From Gracilimonas sp965227785 (GTDB lineage Bacteria; Bacteroidota; Rhodothermia; Balneolales; Balneolaceae), in contig NZ_OZ245785.1 in the NCBI RefSeq assembly GCF_965227785.1, positions 2,914,001 through 2,978,000 on the forward strand: a stretch of DNA of 64,000 nt. The letters run 5' to 3'. Positions within the stretch are counted from its first letter, which is position 1. Each line of letters begins with the position of its first letter. Shown in pieces: positions 34,714 to 44,685 of this stretch. Below the pieces are notes generated by a model, which was not told where the DNA came from, made no database searches, and worked only from the letters and a program-made list of their open reading frames with translations. The position numbers and the translations under genes were made by a program.

Positions 34714-35907
34714 ATGGGGATTTGTTTTTTTAATGATGATCAGGTTGAAAGGTTCCACCCACTCACGTTAACACGGCCAATGGATGACCTGAGGGTGGGC
34801 ATACTTACAATTCGGGAAAAATGGATTAAGTCGCTCGAATACAGTCGTTACAGTCGGTTATTACCAGACTATCTGAACGGTGTATTTGAAAAGGGAGAAA
34901 TAGAAGGGAATGATGAAATAATCTGGATTAACTCAAGGTTGTTGCCTTCCCAAAACTTTCTACAGGCTTTAAATGCACTTCAAGAAGGTCAAAGAATTGT
35001 CTTCAAGGGTGTTACTGTTGCAGCTAAAGTAAATGCTCAGTCATCTAAGGAGATGTTTCGTGAAAACAGTTTTGACAAAGATGGCTTGGATATAATTGAG
35101 GTAAAGGAAGTGATTCACCTCGAACATTTGTGGGATTTACTCTCACTGAATTCATACGAAATAGAAAAAGACATTCAACTTTTAGGGTTGAAGTCAGTCT
35201 CAGAAAAAAAAGGAGAGGTTCCTGAATCCGTTTATCACCCAAAAAACACATTCATCGGAAGTGACGTACATATTGAGCCAGGCTGTATTTTTATTGCAGA
35301 AAAAGGACCGGTCGTAATTCAGGATGGTGCTACAATAGAAGCCGGTAGTATTCTCAGAGGACCGGTAGTTATAGGAGAAGGAGCGACGGTGAAAATGGCA
35401 GCAAGAGTATATGATGGAACCACTATTGGGCCGGTCTGTAAAGTTGGGGGAGAAGTAGCGGGATGTATCTTTCATTCCTACTCCAATAAAGCACACGATG
35501 GTTTTGCGGGGAATTCCATATTCGGACAATGGGTGAATCTTGGAGCAAATACGATTACATCAAATCTTAAGAATGATTACAAAAACATTGATGTAACCGA
35601 CTGGATTACGAAAGACCTTATTCAAACGGGCCGGCAGTTTCTCGGAACGGTGATGGCCGATCATTCAAAAACAGCCATTAACACAATGCTAAATACAGGT
35701 ACGATTTGTGGCGTAAGCTCAAATGTGTTTATAGATGAGCTTTCCCCCAAAGTAATCGACTCATTCACCTGGCTTGGGCCAAGAGGACCTGCTATTTATC
35801 GGTTTGAGAAAGCGATCGAAGTAATGCAGGCCATGATGAAACGCCGTGATGTTGAGTTGACAGACCATTACAAACGAATGATGAAGCACATATTCAATTC
35901 CCGATAA
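34714..35907 (+). CDS. GlmU-like sugar nucleotidyltransferase with left-handed beta-helix
   Basis: The N-terminal half resembles a degenerate nucleotidyltransferase (FHPLTLTRPMDDLRVGILTI). The C-terminal half is a hexapeptide-repeat helix (IGSDVHIEPGCIFIAEKGPV, later GPVVIGEGATVKMAARVYDG). Bacteroidota encode such GlmU-family proteins, often near amino-sugar genes. The Lys/Gly-rich GxGT nucleotide loop of true GlmU is not evident, so activity is uncertain. I take ATG 34714 (MGICFFNDDQ) as the start; the frame opens 19 codons earlier. It is divergent from glmS across about 110 bases. Confidence 0.8.
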   Translation: MGICFFNDDQVERFHPLTLTRPMDDLRVGILTIREKWIKSLEYSRYSRLLPDYLNGVFEKGEIEGNDEIIWINSRLLPSQNFLQALNALQEGQRIVFKGVTVAAKVNAQSSKEMFRENSFDKDGLDIIEVKEVIHLEHLWDLLSLNSYEIEKDIQLLGLKSVSEKKGEVPESVYHPKNTFIGSDVHIEPGCIFIAEKGPVVIQDGATIEAGSILRGPVVIGEGATVKMAARVYDGTTIGPVCKVGGEVAGCIFHSYSNKAHDGFAGNSIFGQWVNLGANTITSNLKNDYKNIDVTDWITKDLIQTGRQFLGTVMADHSKTAINTMLNTGTICGVSSNVFIDELSPKVIDSFTWLGPRGPAIYRFEKAIEVMQAMMKRRDVELTDHYKRMMKHIFNSR

Positions 35908-37101
35908 TCAAGGGAAAAGTATGTCATCGTACATGTCATTGGTTCGGATAACATTTCCTTCTGTATTCCCAAGGTAACGGCGAGATTCAAGGTATCGGCC
36001 GGTGTTGTATGCATCATAATTGGATGCGGTGGAATCTACACTGCTGATTCGCACCTGTCTTGAAGAATGTATGAACTGGTTGTTTCCAATCCACATCCCT
36101 ACATGTACTACTCTGCGGCTTCTGTTTTCGGTAGCGGGACTTCCGAAAAACAATAAATCGCCCGCCTGTAGCTGATCCCAGTTTTTCTCATCATCCACTC
36201 TCGTGCCGGCGTGTACTTGCTGAGAGGCATCCCTTGGAATAATCAAGCCATTCATCAGGTAAATGGTTTTAGTAAAACCGCTGCAATCTACACCTTTTGT
36301 GGAGGTTCCTCCCCACAAGTAAGGAATACCCATCATACTGTGGGCGGTTTGAACTAACGATTCCCGGGTAGCTTGTAAATCATTATTCCAATTAGCAAAT
36401 GGAGTGGCTTCATTTTTCGGAATATATCCCTCACGTCCATCGGGGTATGAAACTCGATAATAGCTTCCATTTGAGCCTTCCAGTTTCAGAATGTTTCCGG
36501 CAGCGAGGTCACTTACTTTCTCAGAACTTTTTGACGGGGAGGAGTAAGCAAAACCATAGGTATCCAGGTAAATGAGTTTTTCAGCTGACTTCCATTCGAG
36601 GTATTCAGCTTCATTCATCTGGTGCATACCGCCACTGTCTATCCAGGATAAATAGTCTTCAGGTGTACGAACGTAATACCAACCGCCGTCCTTTTTAAGA
36701 ACCTGAAGTGGCATTCCCAGTAAAGCCTGTGTGGCAAGCTGGGCTGAGTGTCTCGGTTCAGACCTGATATTTGATACCGAATTATTGACTACACCATAAA
36801 TTTTTTCTCCTATTTCAGCAGATGGTAGTACTTTAATGCTGTCAGTGTAGGAGATGTTAGCTTCTGCAAGGGAGTCGAGCAGTGCTTGCTTGGCTTCAGC
36901 ATTAGTTGTTTCTCCGGACAAGAGGAATGGACTTCCGCCGGAAACCTGCACGTTAAATTGATCTACTCTTGAGTCAGGAACAAAAGAATTTTCTACTTGG
37001 TCTATTAGTCCCCGAAGGGTCTGTTGCCGGGGGCCGCTACAAGCTCCCAACAACAGAATTAAAACCAAAGCCAGTTTTAATGGGTGTACTACGTATTTCA
37101 T
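35908..37101 (-). CDS. NlpC/P60 lipoprotein with two SH3 domains, last gene of the Sus-type operon
   Basis: A 397-residue lipoprotein; the signal ends at Cys21 (ILLLGAC). Two bacterial SH3 domains follow, about 100-160 and 175-232. A C-terminal NlpC/P60 domain has catalytic Cys273 (VDCSGF), His333 (VHVGMWI) and His345 (FIHSS). This plan is that of cell-wall gamma-D-glutamyl-diamino acid endopeptidases such as YkfC. It begins 23 bases after the SusD stop in the same direction, so peptide or muropeptide breakdown may be linked to the SusCD uptake pair. Confidence 0.9.
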   Translation of the reverse strand: MKYVVHPLKLALVLILLLGACSGPRQQTLRGLIDQVENSFVPDSRVDQFNVQVSGGSPFLLSGETTNAEAKQALLDSLAEANISYTDSIKVLPSAEIGEKIYGVVNNSVSNIRSEPRHSAQLATQALLGMPLQVLKKDGGWYYVRTPEDYLSWIDSGGMHQMNEAEYLEWKSAEKLIYLDTYGFAYSSPSKSSEKVSDLAAGNILKLEGSNGSYYRVSYPDGREGYIPKNEATPFANWNNDLQATRESLVQTAHSMMGIPYLWGGTSTKGVDCSGFTKTIYLMNGLIIPRDASQQVHAGTRVDDEKNWDQLQAGDLLFFGSPATENRSRRVVHVGMWIGNNQFIHSSRQVRISSVDSTASNYDAYNTGRYLESRRYLGNTEGNVIRTNDMYDDILFP

Positions 37102-37124
37102 AGATTTTTTTGACGGTTTTTGCA

Positions 37125-38507
37125 TTAATCTTGATCCCACCATAGTCTGCCATAGATAGAATTCTCTCCACCAAACTGTCGCTGGATGGCCTCTTCATAG
37201 TTTTCGGTATTGTTGAGGGCTTCGTCAGAGGTATAGCTCTGTCTGAGGGGAACGGCATTACCATTTGGTTGAACCAGGTTGTCCGGGTAACCGGTTCGCC
37301 GCCACTCAGCCCAGGCCTGATATCCATGCATAAACAAATGAAGGTATCGCTGGGTTGAAATTTGTTCAACTGCATTTCCGGGATCGAAGGTGATGTCCGG
37401 TTGAGCCAAATAGGCTGTAGCCTGGCTGGCATCCCCGGTCCATTGAGCGATTGAGTTTTCAACGGCTTCGTTATAGTTGGTTGCCGGGTTTTCGGTAGTC
37501 CAGTTTAAGGCTGCAGCTTCTGCCCGTGCAAAAAGAATTTCCGCATAGGTTACCAAATAAACAGGTGCATCCTGAGCATAAATATCGGAGCCTAACAGAG
37601 AAAAGTCTTCGGTTCCGATACTATCTTCTTCTCCAAACTGTAGTCCTGCATAACCACCACCATTTCTAACTTCATTACCATAAACAGGCAGTCGTGGATC
37701 ATTATAGGGATCCATTAAATCTACCAGGCTTACTGTTAACGCCCACCACTCCCGAATGGGAGGATCTACAATCTGTCCATACCAGTAGCTTTGGTTGTTC
37801 GCATTAGCTAAGTGCTGAAACAAAAAGTTATCCTCATTGGAAGTGAAAACGCCGTCATTCAACGCATCATTAAATTCAGTTTCCGCTAAAGATGCATTAA
37901 CCTCAGACAATCTCAGAGCCATGAGTAAGCGTAATGAATTACTGAATTTCACCCATTTTTCCATATCACCTTCATAAATGATGTCGTTACTCAGGTCTCC
38001 CGATACATCGATTTGATCGGCTGCTGCTTTAAGTTCAGCAAACAGATCTTCATAGATAGATTCCTGAGTGTCATAGACAGGCGTGAACTCTTCGGTGCCT
38101 TGTAAGGCCTCAGAGTAAGGAACATCTCCCCATCGGTCAGTAATGTTCCAAAAAATGTAAGCCTTCAGGATTTTAGCCACGGCTTCTTGATTTGGGGTAG
38201 TAGCTACTTCTTCAGCCGTTTTGAGGTTAACCAATGGTCCCTGGTACCATCCGTAGAAACTGGTTCCACCTTCAGGATATAAAGAAGCATCCACATATTG
38301 CGTTTCGGCCAAATACTGGGCCATGAACTGGGCATTAGGGGATGAACTTAACCCCGGGAGCGAGAGCATCGCGTTTGCTATTAGCTGTGGTGCGGCCGCA
38401 TCACTGGGTTGGTTAGGATTGTTATTTATCTTGTTGAATTCGACGAGATCGCAACTACTGAAAATCGTTAGTGCAATCAGTGTAATAGGTATGAATAATT
38501 TTTTCAT
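37125..38507 (-). CDS. SusD/RagB-like surface lipoprotein (SusD-like_2 type)
   Basis: A 460-residue lipoprotein with signal ending at Cys19 (LTIFSSC). It shows the SusD helical fold pattern: NNNPNQPSDAAAP near the start, a middle YSEALQGTEEFTPVYDTQE with KILKAYIFWNITDRWGDVPY before it, and a C-terminal QRYLHLFMHGYQAWAEWRRTG. SusD proteins cap SusC and bind the substrate. It lies 11 bases behind susC. I start at ATG 38507; upstream codons lack support. The ligand is unknown. Confidence 0.9.
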   Translation of the reverse strand: MKKLFIPITLIALTIFSSCDLVEFNKINNNPNQPSDAAAPQLIANAMLSLPGLSSSPNAQFMAQYLAETQYVDASLYPEGGTSFYGWYQGPLVNLKTAEEVATTPNQEAVAKILKAYIFWNITDRWGDVPYSEALQGTEEFTPVYDTQESIYEDLFAELKAAADQIDVSGDLSNDIIYEGDMEKWVKFSNSLRLLMALRLSEVNASLAETEFNDALNDGVFTSNEDNFLFQHLANANNQSYWYGQIVDPPIREWWALTVSLVDLMDPYNDPRLPVYGNEVRNGGGYAGLQFGEEDSIGTEDFSLLGSDIYAQDAPVYLVTYAEILFARAEAAALNWTTENPATNYNEAVENSIAQWTGDASQATAYLAQPDITFDPGNAVEQISTQRYLHLFMHGYQAWAEWRRTGYPDNLVQPNGNAVPLRQSYTSDEALNNTENYEEAIQRQFGGENSIYGRLWWDQD

Positions 38508-38518
38508 GGTTCTCTGAT

Positions 38519-41500
38519 TTAAAAGATTAGTTTTACATTCAAGCCATAAGAACGGACCGTATTTAACTGTCCGGATTCGTACCAGGTAATGTCCTGGCTG
38601 CCTGATGACAACTCTGAAGGATCGAGACCCTGAGGTGCTTTTTGCCAAATCATAAGCGGGTTATTTGCAAATACGGCTACATTAATCGATTTCACAGGGA
38701 TTCTGGACATAACCTTGTCCCCAAATGTATAGCCGATTTTAACCTCGCTTAGCTTGATATAGGAAGCGTCAATTACCCAATCCTCATATACTTCATCACC
38801 AATAAGGTCAAAGTAGTCATGAGCATCTACATAGGCTGTGACTTCCTGCCCTGTTGAAGCAGAGATACCATGTACTTTCACACCGCCACCTTCATTGACG
38901 GGGTCACGTACGTTGTTTCCTTTGTCGTTTTTAGCCGCAGTTTGGCTATGTAAACCCGTTCGGGTTGCAAGCATTTCTGACCGGCTGAAAAACTGTCCGC
39001 CTACCTGGAAACTGATCATAGTGGACAGACTGAAGTTTTTGTAGAAGAATAAATTCTGAAACCCACCGGTAAAGTCAGGCAGTACAGACCCAAAATTGTG
39101 AGTGGCATCTGTCCAAAGTGGCAGGTTGTCGTCATCAAGAAGGATCATTCCTGTTTCAGGATCTCGCTGGTAGGCTCGTCCAACCAGGCTTCCGTAGGTT
39201 TTGCCTTCATAGGAATTCAGGTAACTGGCTGTTGATGAGTAAACCGTGGAGCCGTGATTATATAAATCGATGTCGGGATGCAATTTCACAACTTGGTTGG
39301 TATTGCGACTCAGGTTAAAAGTGGAATTCCATACAAAATCTCTTTGCTGAATGGGAGTTCCGTTTAAGCTGACTTCAATCCCTTTATTTTCGATAAGTCC
39401 GGCGTTAATAATAGCCGATCCGTAACCGGTGGTTCCGGAGATATTAAGCGGGATAATCTGATTCTTATTCTGTTGCAGGTAATAGGTGAAGTTCATTCCT
39501 ACACGGTCAAAGAACCGGATGTCGAAACCTGCCTCATACGATGTAGAGAACGATGGCTTTATGTCCGGGTTATTGATGTTTGATGGCACATCCAGGGTAT
39601 TCTGTCCATCATAAACACTGCCCACATTGTAAACGGGGGTGGTCAGGTAAGGACTTAAATCAGAACCGGCTTGTGCAAAGCTGGCACGGAGCTTACCGAA
39701 TGATAGTGCCTCCAGATCTAATAACTCACTAAACACAAAGCTACCTGAGACGGAAGGGTACAGGTATGAGTTATTGTCTTTAGGCAGGGTCGAAGATTTA
39801 TCGGATCTCAGGCTTAAATCAAGGAAATAGGTATCTGAGAAGCCAAGCGAAACCAAGCCGTAGGCACTTACAATTTTCTTTTGCTCCAGGTAATTAAACA
39901 CATTAGGGCGATCAACCGAAGCGTTGATGTTGAAGTAGCCAGGGGAAGTAAGTCCTCCCACCGTTGACTGGGAGATGTAAGAGTAATTACGATCATACAA
40001 GTTAGTTCCAAGGGTGGCATCCAACGATAGATTTGCCCAGCTTTTTTGATACTGAGCCGATAACTCGTAATTCATCTCCTTGTTTTCGTACTTCCCAACA
40101 GAATAGCCGGGAGTAGAAGTACCACCAACATTGGTTTTCCCTTCAATATTCTGGATGTATATATCTCCCCGGATGTTAGCACTTACAATGAGGTTGGGTA
40201 GTGCTTCGAAATGAGCACCCACATTACCAAATACCCGGTCACGGCTATCGGTACTTGTATTTTCATAAGCCTCAAAGTAAGGGTTGGCCCAGTATAAGGG
40301 GGACTTGTTGGTAATTTCTCCGGTCGAAGAACTTGGAGACCTCATATTCCAATGCATTACTGTTCCATCGGGATATCTGTAATCTTTCAGCCTTCCCATG
40401 TCAAGATTTCTTTGGAACCACTGCCGAAAGTACCGTGATCCAAACTGAGAGCCTTGTGGAGGCCTGCGTGCTTCGTTGGTTGCATAATTGATATTAGCAG
40501 AAAAATCCCATTTGTCACTGGCTTCGATGTTGGCGCTCAACCCCAGGTTATTTCTGTTCAAATACGTATTAGGGTAGACACCGGTAATTTTGGTATCGTT
40601 GAAGCTGAGTCTGAAATTCGTATGCTCTTCTCCACCGGAAACAGTAACGCCATTGTCGGCAGTATAACCTGTTTCAAAAAAGTTTTGAATGTTATTGGGA
40701 TGTGCATCGAAAGGAGTAAGCTGCCCGTATTGCGGGTCTTGTGGATAGAAACTGAAATACTCACGTACCAAAGTCCCGTCCATTTTTGGCCCCCAGCTTT
40801 CATCCACATTAACCTGCACATACTTATCGCCATTAGGCAATGTTCTCCACGTTTGGGACGACCCACCACCATATTTGTTTTGGTAACGCATAAAGTTACC
40901 CGCCTGCTGGAAAGAAAGGTTTGAGTTGATTTGAACCTCAATACCTCCGGCTTCATTACCCTTATTGGTGGTAATCATAATAACTCCATACTGTCCCCTG
41001 ATTCCATACAAAGACGAGGCAGCCGGACCCTTTAACACGTTCACGGACTGAATGTCGTCCGGGTTGATGTCTTGTGCAATATTCCCATAATCTTCTCCGG
41101 CACTTCCAGCAAAATTGGCGTTCGAAATAGGCGTGCCGTCAATAACGATAAGAGGCTGTCCTTCACCATTAATAGAATTCACACCACGTATTTTAATAGA
41201 TTGCGTTCCGCCAAGGCTGGCTCCGGAGGACCCTGTTACCTGAACACCTGCTATTTTACCGGCAAGAGATCCGATAACGTTATTTTCATTGGAATAGGTC
41301 AGGTCTTCTCCATTTACCTGCTGGGTGGCATAACCTATAGAACGCTCAGAGCGGTTAATGCCAAGTGCGGTTACCAATAGATCCTGACTTAAAGGAACCA
41401 CCACAAGAGCTACATCGATTTGTGTATTCCCATTAACAGGAACTTCCTGTGTTTCATACCCTACAAAAGAAAAAAGAAGGGTGTCTTGCAGAGAGGGGGC

Positions 41501-42016
41501 ATCAAGCTCATAGTTTCCATTGGGGTCGGTGGAAGTACCAATGGTTGTTCCTTTAACCTGGATATTTACTCCCGGCAAAGGTTCATTGGTTTCTGCATCT
41601 GTTACTGTTCCGGAGATGGTTTCAGGAATAGGGCTTTGGTCAGTTGTTTTTTCTTCCTCGGGCAATTGCACTGCCAGGGTGTTATCGGTTTGCCGAAATC
41701 GCAATCCTGTTTGTCCGGTTACAGTCATTAAAATTTCTTCCACCGTTGCCGTTATTTTCGGAATGGTAATCCGTTTATTGCTCGACTCAATCACAGAGCT
41801 TTCATAAAGAAATTTAAAAGCCGTTTGTTGCTCTATTTCTTTGAAAACGTCCTGAATGGTAGCCTGCTCAAATTCGACGGTTACATCTACTTCACTAACA
41901 CTTTGAGCCGAAGTTGTTCCGGCCATCAATGCTGTTGCGGTTATGAAACTGAATATAAATCCCCAAATAGTACAGAAAGACATATAAAGGATTGTTCTGA
42001 AGGTTATTATTTTCAT
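38519..42016 (-). CDS. SusC/RagA-like TonB-dependent outer-membrane transporter with N-terminal STN domain
   Basis: The 1165 residues comprise a signal segment, an STN domain (about 45-115) that talks to a FecR-type anti-sigma factor, a carboxypeptidase-like beta domain (ISGTVTDAETNEPLPGVNIQ), a plug (VNVLKGPAASSLYGIRGQYG) and a 22-strand barrel ending in aromatic residues. The STN domain and the sigma/FecR pair immediately upstream indicate ligand-induced expression. No glycoside hydrolase is in the cluster. Transport of oligosaccharide, peptide or muropeptide is possible. Confidence 0.93.
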   Translation of the reverse strand: MKIITFRTILYMSFCTIWGFIFSFITATALMAGTTSAQSVSEVDVTVEFEQATIQDVFKEIEQQTAFKFLYESSVIESSNKRITIPKITATVEEILMTVTGQTGLRFRQTDNTLAVQLPEEEKTTDQSPIPETISGTVTDAETNEPLPGVNIQVKGTTIGTSTDPNGNYELDAPSLQDTLLFSFVGYETQEVPVNGNTQIDVALVVVPLSQDLLVTALGINRSERSIGYATQQVNGEDLTYSNENNVIGSLAGKIAGVQVTGSSGASLGGTQSIKIRGVNSINGEGQPLIVIDGTPISNANFAGSAGEDYGNIAQDINPDDIQSVNVLKGPAASSLYGIRGQYGVIMITTNKGNEAGGIEVQINSNLSFQQAGNFMRYQNKYGGGSSQTWRTLPNGDKYVQVNVDESWGPKMDGTLVREYFSFYPQDPQYGQLTPFDAHPNNIQNFFETGYTADNGVTVSGGEEHTNFRLSFNDTKITGVYPNTYLNRNNLGLSANIEASDKWDFSANINYATNEARRPPQGSQFGSRYFRQWFQRNLDMGRLKDYRYPDGTVMHWNMRSPSSSTGEITNKSPLYWANPYFEAYENTSTDSRDRVFGNVGAHFEALPNLIVSANIRGDIYIQNIEGKTNVGGTSTPGYSVGKYENKEMNYELSAQYQKSWANLSLDATLGTNLYDRNYSYISQSTVGGLTSPGYFNINASVDRPNVFNYLEQKKIVSAYGLVSLGFSDTYFLDLSLRSDKSSTLPKDNNSYLYPSVSGSFVFSELLDLEALSFGKLRASFAQAGSDLSPYLTTPVYNVGSVYDGQNTLDVPSNINNPDIKPSFSTSYEAGFDIRFFDRVGMNFTYYLQQNKNQIIPLNISGTTGYGSAIINAGLIENKGIEVSLNGTPIQQRDFVWNSTFNLSRNTNQVVKLHPDIDLYNHGSTVYSSTASYLNSYEGKTYGSLVGRAYQRDPETGMILLDDDNLPLWTDATHNFGSVLPDFTGGFQNLFFYKNFSLSTMISFQVGGQFFSRSEMLATRTGLHSQTAAKNDKGNNVRDPVNEGGGVKVHGISASTGQEVTAYVDAHDYFDLIGDEVYEDWVIDASYIKLSEVKIGYTFGDKVMSRIPVKSINVAVFANNPLMIWQKAPQGLDPSELSSGSQDITWYESGQLNTVRSYGLNVKLIF

Positions 42017-42122
42017 AGATTACCAATGTTAATGGGCATAAGATGCCTGTTAAAATTAGAGGTCCGTTTTAATCCGATGCGCGAACATGAGTGATTAATT
42101 CGGGCCTTTTTTTGTAAAAATC

Positions 42123-43199
42123 CTACTCGGCAGCTTGTATCGTCACAACCTGCTCTTCAATGGTATATTCTATTCCCAAAATAAATTGAATTGACTCTAA
42201 CACTCGTTCAAGGCTCATATTCTTGTGCTCTCCTTTGAGCTTAACATCCTGAAGCTGTTCGCCTTGTAAAATTATATCTACTCCGTACCACCTCTCCAAC
42301 ATTTTAGCTACTTCAGAGAAAGGCTTATCATTAAAAATCAAAACCTGATCTTTCCAGGCAATTTGTTCCCAGACATTTCCTTCGCCTTGTTCAAAAAACT
42401 CTCCACTTTGATGATAAGTAGCCCACTGGTTCTCTTCGAGGATAATGGGTTGTTCGGGCACACTATCTTCATTTTCTTTTGACTTACCGGAAACCCCAAC
42501 CTTGCCCTCAATTACAGTCACCTGCATTTTCTCATCGTTGCTATAGGCCTTAATATTAAAAGACGTACCTAAAACACGGGTTATGGTATTGCCTACATGT
42601 ACGATGAAAGGACGGTTCTTGTCAGGGGCGATATCAAAAAAGGCTTCTCCTTCCAGGTGCACCTCTCTAACATTGGAGTCAAATTGTTCGGGATAGCGCA
42701 GAGTGCTTCCTCCATTTAAAGTTATTACCGAGCCATCATTAAACCTGAAGGTGGATGTTTGGCCATAAGAAAGCTGCCGTTCATGAAATTCGGCTGTTTG
42801 GGCAGTGTCGGCGGGATGGGAGGACTTACTTAGCTGCAGTGTGAAAATGAGGGCAATGGATACCACAACGACCAATGCAATACTCTTAACAATCAAAGCT
42901 GTTTTTTGTAAGCCGGTGGCAGAGGTGTCCTGGCTATCTTTTACTTTAGTAGGAGCCGATTTAGAAAAATAATGGTCAGCAATTAAATCTGATTCAACTT
43001 GCCGAAATAATCTGTTTTTGGTTCGTTCTTTATTTACAGAAATATGCTCTGCTTTATTTAGTTTTTCTAAAACCTGTTCTAAAACCTGAACATTGTCGGG
43101 AGATTGAGCCAGCCATTGCTCAATGAAGTCAAGCTCTTTTGGGGTGCAAATACCCAAAAGGTAATTCACTAATACCTGATATTCTGGCTCTTTTCTCAT
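42123..43199 (-). CDS. FecR-family anti-sigma factor
   Basis: A 358-residue regulator with a cytoplasmic N-terminal part, one membrane helix at about 101-123, and a periplasmic FecR domain (FNDGSVITLNGGSTLRYPEQF, SFNIKAYSNDEKMQVTVIEG). A DUF4974-like end follows (MLERWYGVDIILQGEQL). It would hold the sigma factor and receive the signal from the STN domain of SusC. It lies between sigma and susC. Confidence 0.93.
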   Translation of the reverse strand: MRKEPEYQVLVNYLLGICTPKELDFIEQWLAQSPDNVQVLEQVLEKLNKAEHISVNKERTKNRLFRQVESDLIADHYFSKSAPTKVKDSQDTSATGLQKTALIVKSIALVVVVSIALIFTLQLSKSSHPADTAQTAEFHERQLSYGQTSTFRFNDGSVITLNGGSTLRYPEQFDSNVREVHLEGEAFFDIAPDKNRPFIVHVGNTITRVLGTSFNIKAYSNDEKMQVTVIEGKVGVSGKSKENEDSVPEQPIILEENQWATYHQSGEFFEQGEGNVWEQIAWKDQVLIFNDKPFSEVAKMLERWYGVDIILQGEQLQDVKLKGEHKNMSLERVLESIQFILGIEYTIEEQVVTIQAAE

Positions 43200-43309
43200 A
43201 GGATTTAATTGTTGCCTTTATTACTAATATCCAAAAATCAGGGCCTACCCTTACTTAAAATTCATATTCTAATAAAAAGACCTTCTGGATGTACTGTAGA
43301 AGGAAATTT

Positions 43310-43822
43310 TTATAGGTACCGAAAATCTTTCAGTTCTTCCCGCAAGATTCGAAGTGCGTGGCTGATTTGTCCTTCTACTGTTTTAGTAGAAATATTCATT
43401 GTCTTGGCAATCTCCTTATAGTTCAGCCCTTCCTCACGGCTTAGCAAATAAGCTTGTTGAGCGCGGTCAGGTATCTTGGAGAGTGCGGTTTGGTAGGCAT
43501 CGTCAAAATTAGGAGGATTGATAACCGGCTCTTTGGGTGGGTTCGTTTTGGTCAGATCAAGAATGTGGTTCTGAAGCCAGTTGTCGTACTTCTTCTGATT
43601 TCGTAACTGCTTAAGGGCATGGTTCCGTGCTGTTGTTATGATATATCCCTTTACCGATGGGTGGTCGGGATCAATGTTCTCTCTGGCTTCCCATATTTTA
43701 AGAAAAACTTCCTGAGTCCAGTCCTCCAGTTCTCTTGGGCAGGATGTGTAATATGATAAGAAGGAAACAATATCATCGAAATATTGCTCAAAAAAGAGTT
43801 CAAACTTTTTCCTTCCTAACAT
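43310..43822 (-). CDS. RNA polymerase ECF sigma-70 factor
   Basis: A 170-residue ECF sigma with region 2 (LEDWTQEVFLKIWEARENI) and region 4 (YLLSREEGLNYKEIAKTMNISTKTVEGQI, cut here as two blocks by SREEGL and KEIAKTM). The pattern is that of Bacteroidota sigma factors paired with FecR. It likely activates the downstream susC operon. It is first of the series sigma-FecR-SusC-SusD-NlpC/P60. The 203 bases upstream show no gene. Confidence 0.92.
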   Translation of the reverse strand: MLGRKKFELFFEQYFDDIVSFLSYYTSCPRELEDWTQEVFLKIWEARENIDPDHPSVKGYIITTARNHALKQLRNQKKYDNWLQNHILDLTKTNPPKEPVINPPNFDDAYQTALSKIPDRAQQAYLLSREEGLNYKEIAKTMNISTKTVEGQISHALRILREELKDFRYL

Positions 43823-44025
43823 GCTTGATCTGTAACCTTACGAGGGCTATGCCATTATGATTTTATCTGATTTAAAATGTGAAATCAGGTCTAAAAATCA
43901 TAATAAAAAATAAATGTGGACAGCGCAGCTGATTAAATGTAAACGAAAGTTAATTCATTGTATCAGAGTGGGTTTTGCCAGAACAGCATGTGCTATTTCC
44001 TGAAAAAAATCTTAAAGAGGACCCG

Positions 44026-44592
44026 TTAAAAAATTCTTTTCGTAGTTAAATACGTTTCCAGCCAGTAGGGGTGACTTAACCCGGAAATTTTCACCCCATT
44101 GGTAGTTGAGGCATGCAGGAATTCCTCCTGGTTGATCATTACTCCTACATGGTAGGTCGTCCGTCCGGTTTTAAAAAAGACCAGATCACCAGTCAAAACT
44201 TGTGACTTTTTCACCTCTTTACCGGCCTGCAATTGCTCGCGGGTGGTTCTGGGAATCTGCATTCCAAAGTAATCCTCGAAAATCACTTGCATGAAAGCGG
44301 AGCAATCAATCCCATCATAGCCTGACCCTCCTAAAAGGTATGGGGTTCCTTTCCAGTCGTTATAAGCAAGCTCTAAAAACTCCTGCTTTTCCTGAACGGT
44401 GGCTGGCATGGAAGAATCAACAAAAGTGCCAGACTCATTGCCCGGATTTGAATCTCCTTTTTCACTTTTTGGTGAGGAAGAAGGTGTTGGACTTTTAGGA
44501 GTATTTTCTTCCCAGGGAATAGTGCCTCGTTCAACGGTGCCGCAACCGGTAAACAGAAATCCGAATAAAATAATAAGTGTACCCTTTTTCAT
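44026..44592 (-). CDS. NlpC/P60 lipoprotein endopeptidase, Spr-like
   Basis: A 188-residue lipoprotein (Cys17 in LFTGC) with a Ser/Pro-rich linker from about 30 to 60 and then one NlpC/P60 domain. The catalytic residues are Cys97 (IDCSAF), His148 (YHVGVMI) and His160 (FLHAS). It resembles the murein endopeptidases Spr/MepS. It has the same direction as the Sus-type cluster and lies 203 bases upstream of its sigma gene, but probably has its own promoter, divergent from pdxJ. Confidence 0.9.
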   Translation of the reverse strand: MKKGTLIILFGFLFTGCGTVERGTIPWEENTPKSPTPSSSPKSEKGDSNPGNESGTFVDSSMPATVQEKQEFLELAYNDWKGTPYLLGGSGYDGIDCSAFMQVIFEDYFGMQIPRTTREQLQAGKEVKKSQVLTGDLVFFKTGRTTYHVGVMINQEEFLHASTTNGVKISGLSHPYWLETYLTTKRIF

Positions 44593-44685
44593 AGCCGGAT
44601 GAATTTTATTCTCGTCTGTAAATATAAAGGGATATGCTTACTTTTATGTATCAAATTCTGTTTTCAGAAAACCAATCATTACATA

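Noticed and set aside
34210..34720. glmS ribozyme upstream of glmS
   Set aside because: The short region upstream of glmS shows no ribozyme core; such ribozymes are mainly from Firmicutes.
40454..40924. Plus-strand 156-codon frame inside susC
   Set aside because: It is antisense to the well-supported SusC barrel region and has no family signature.
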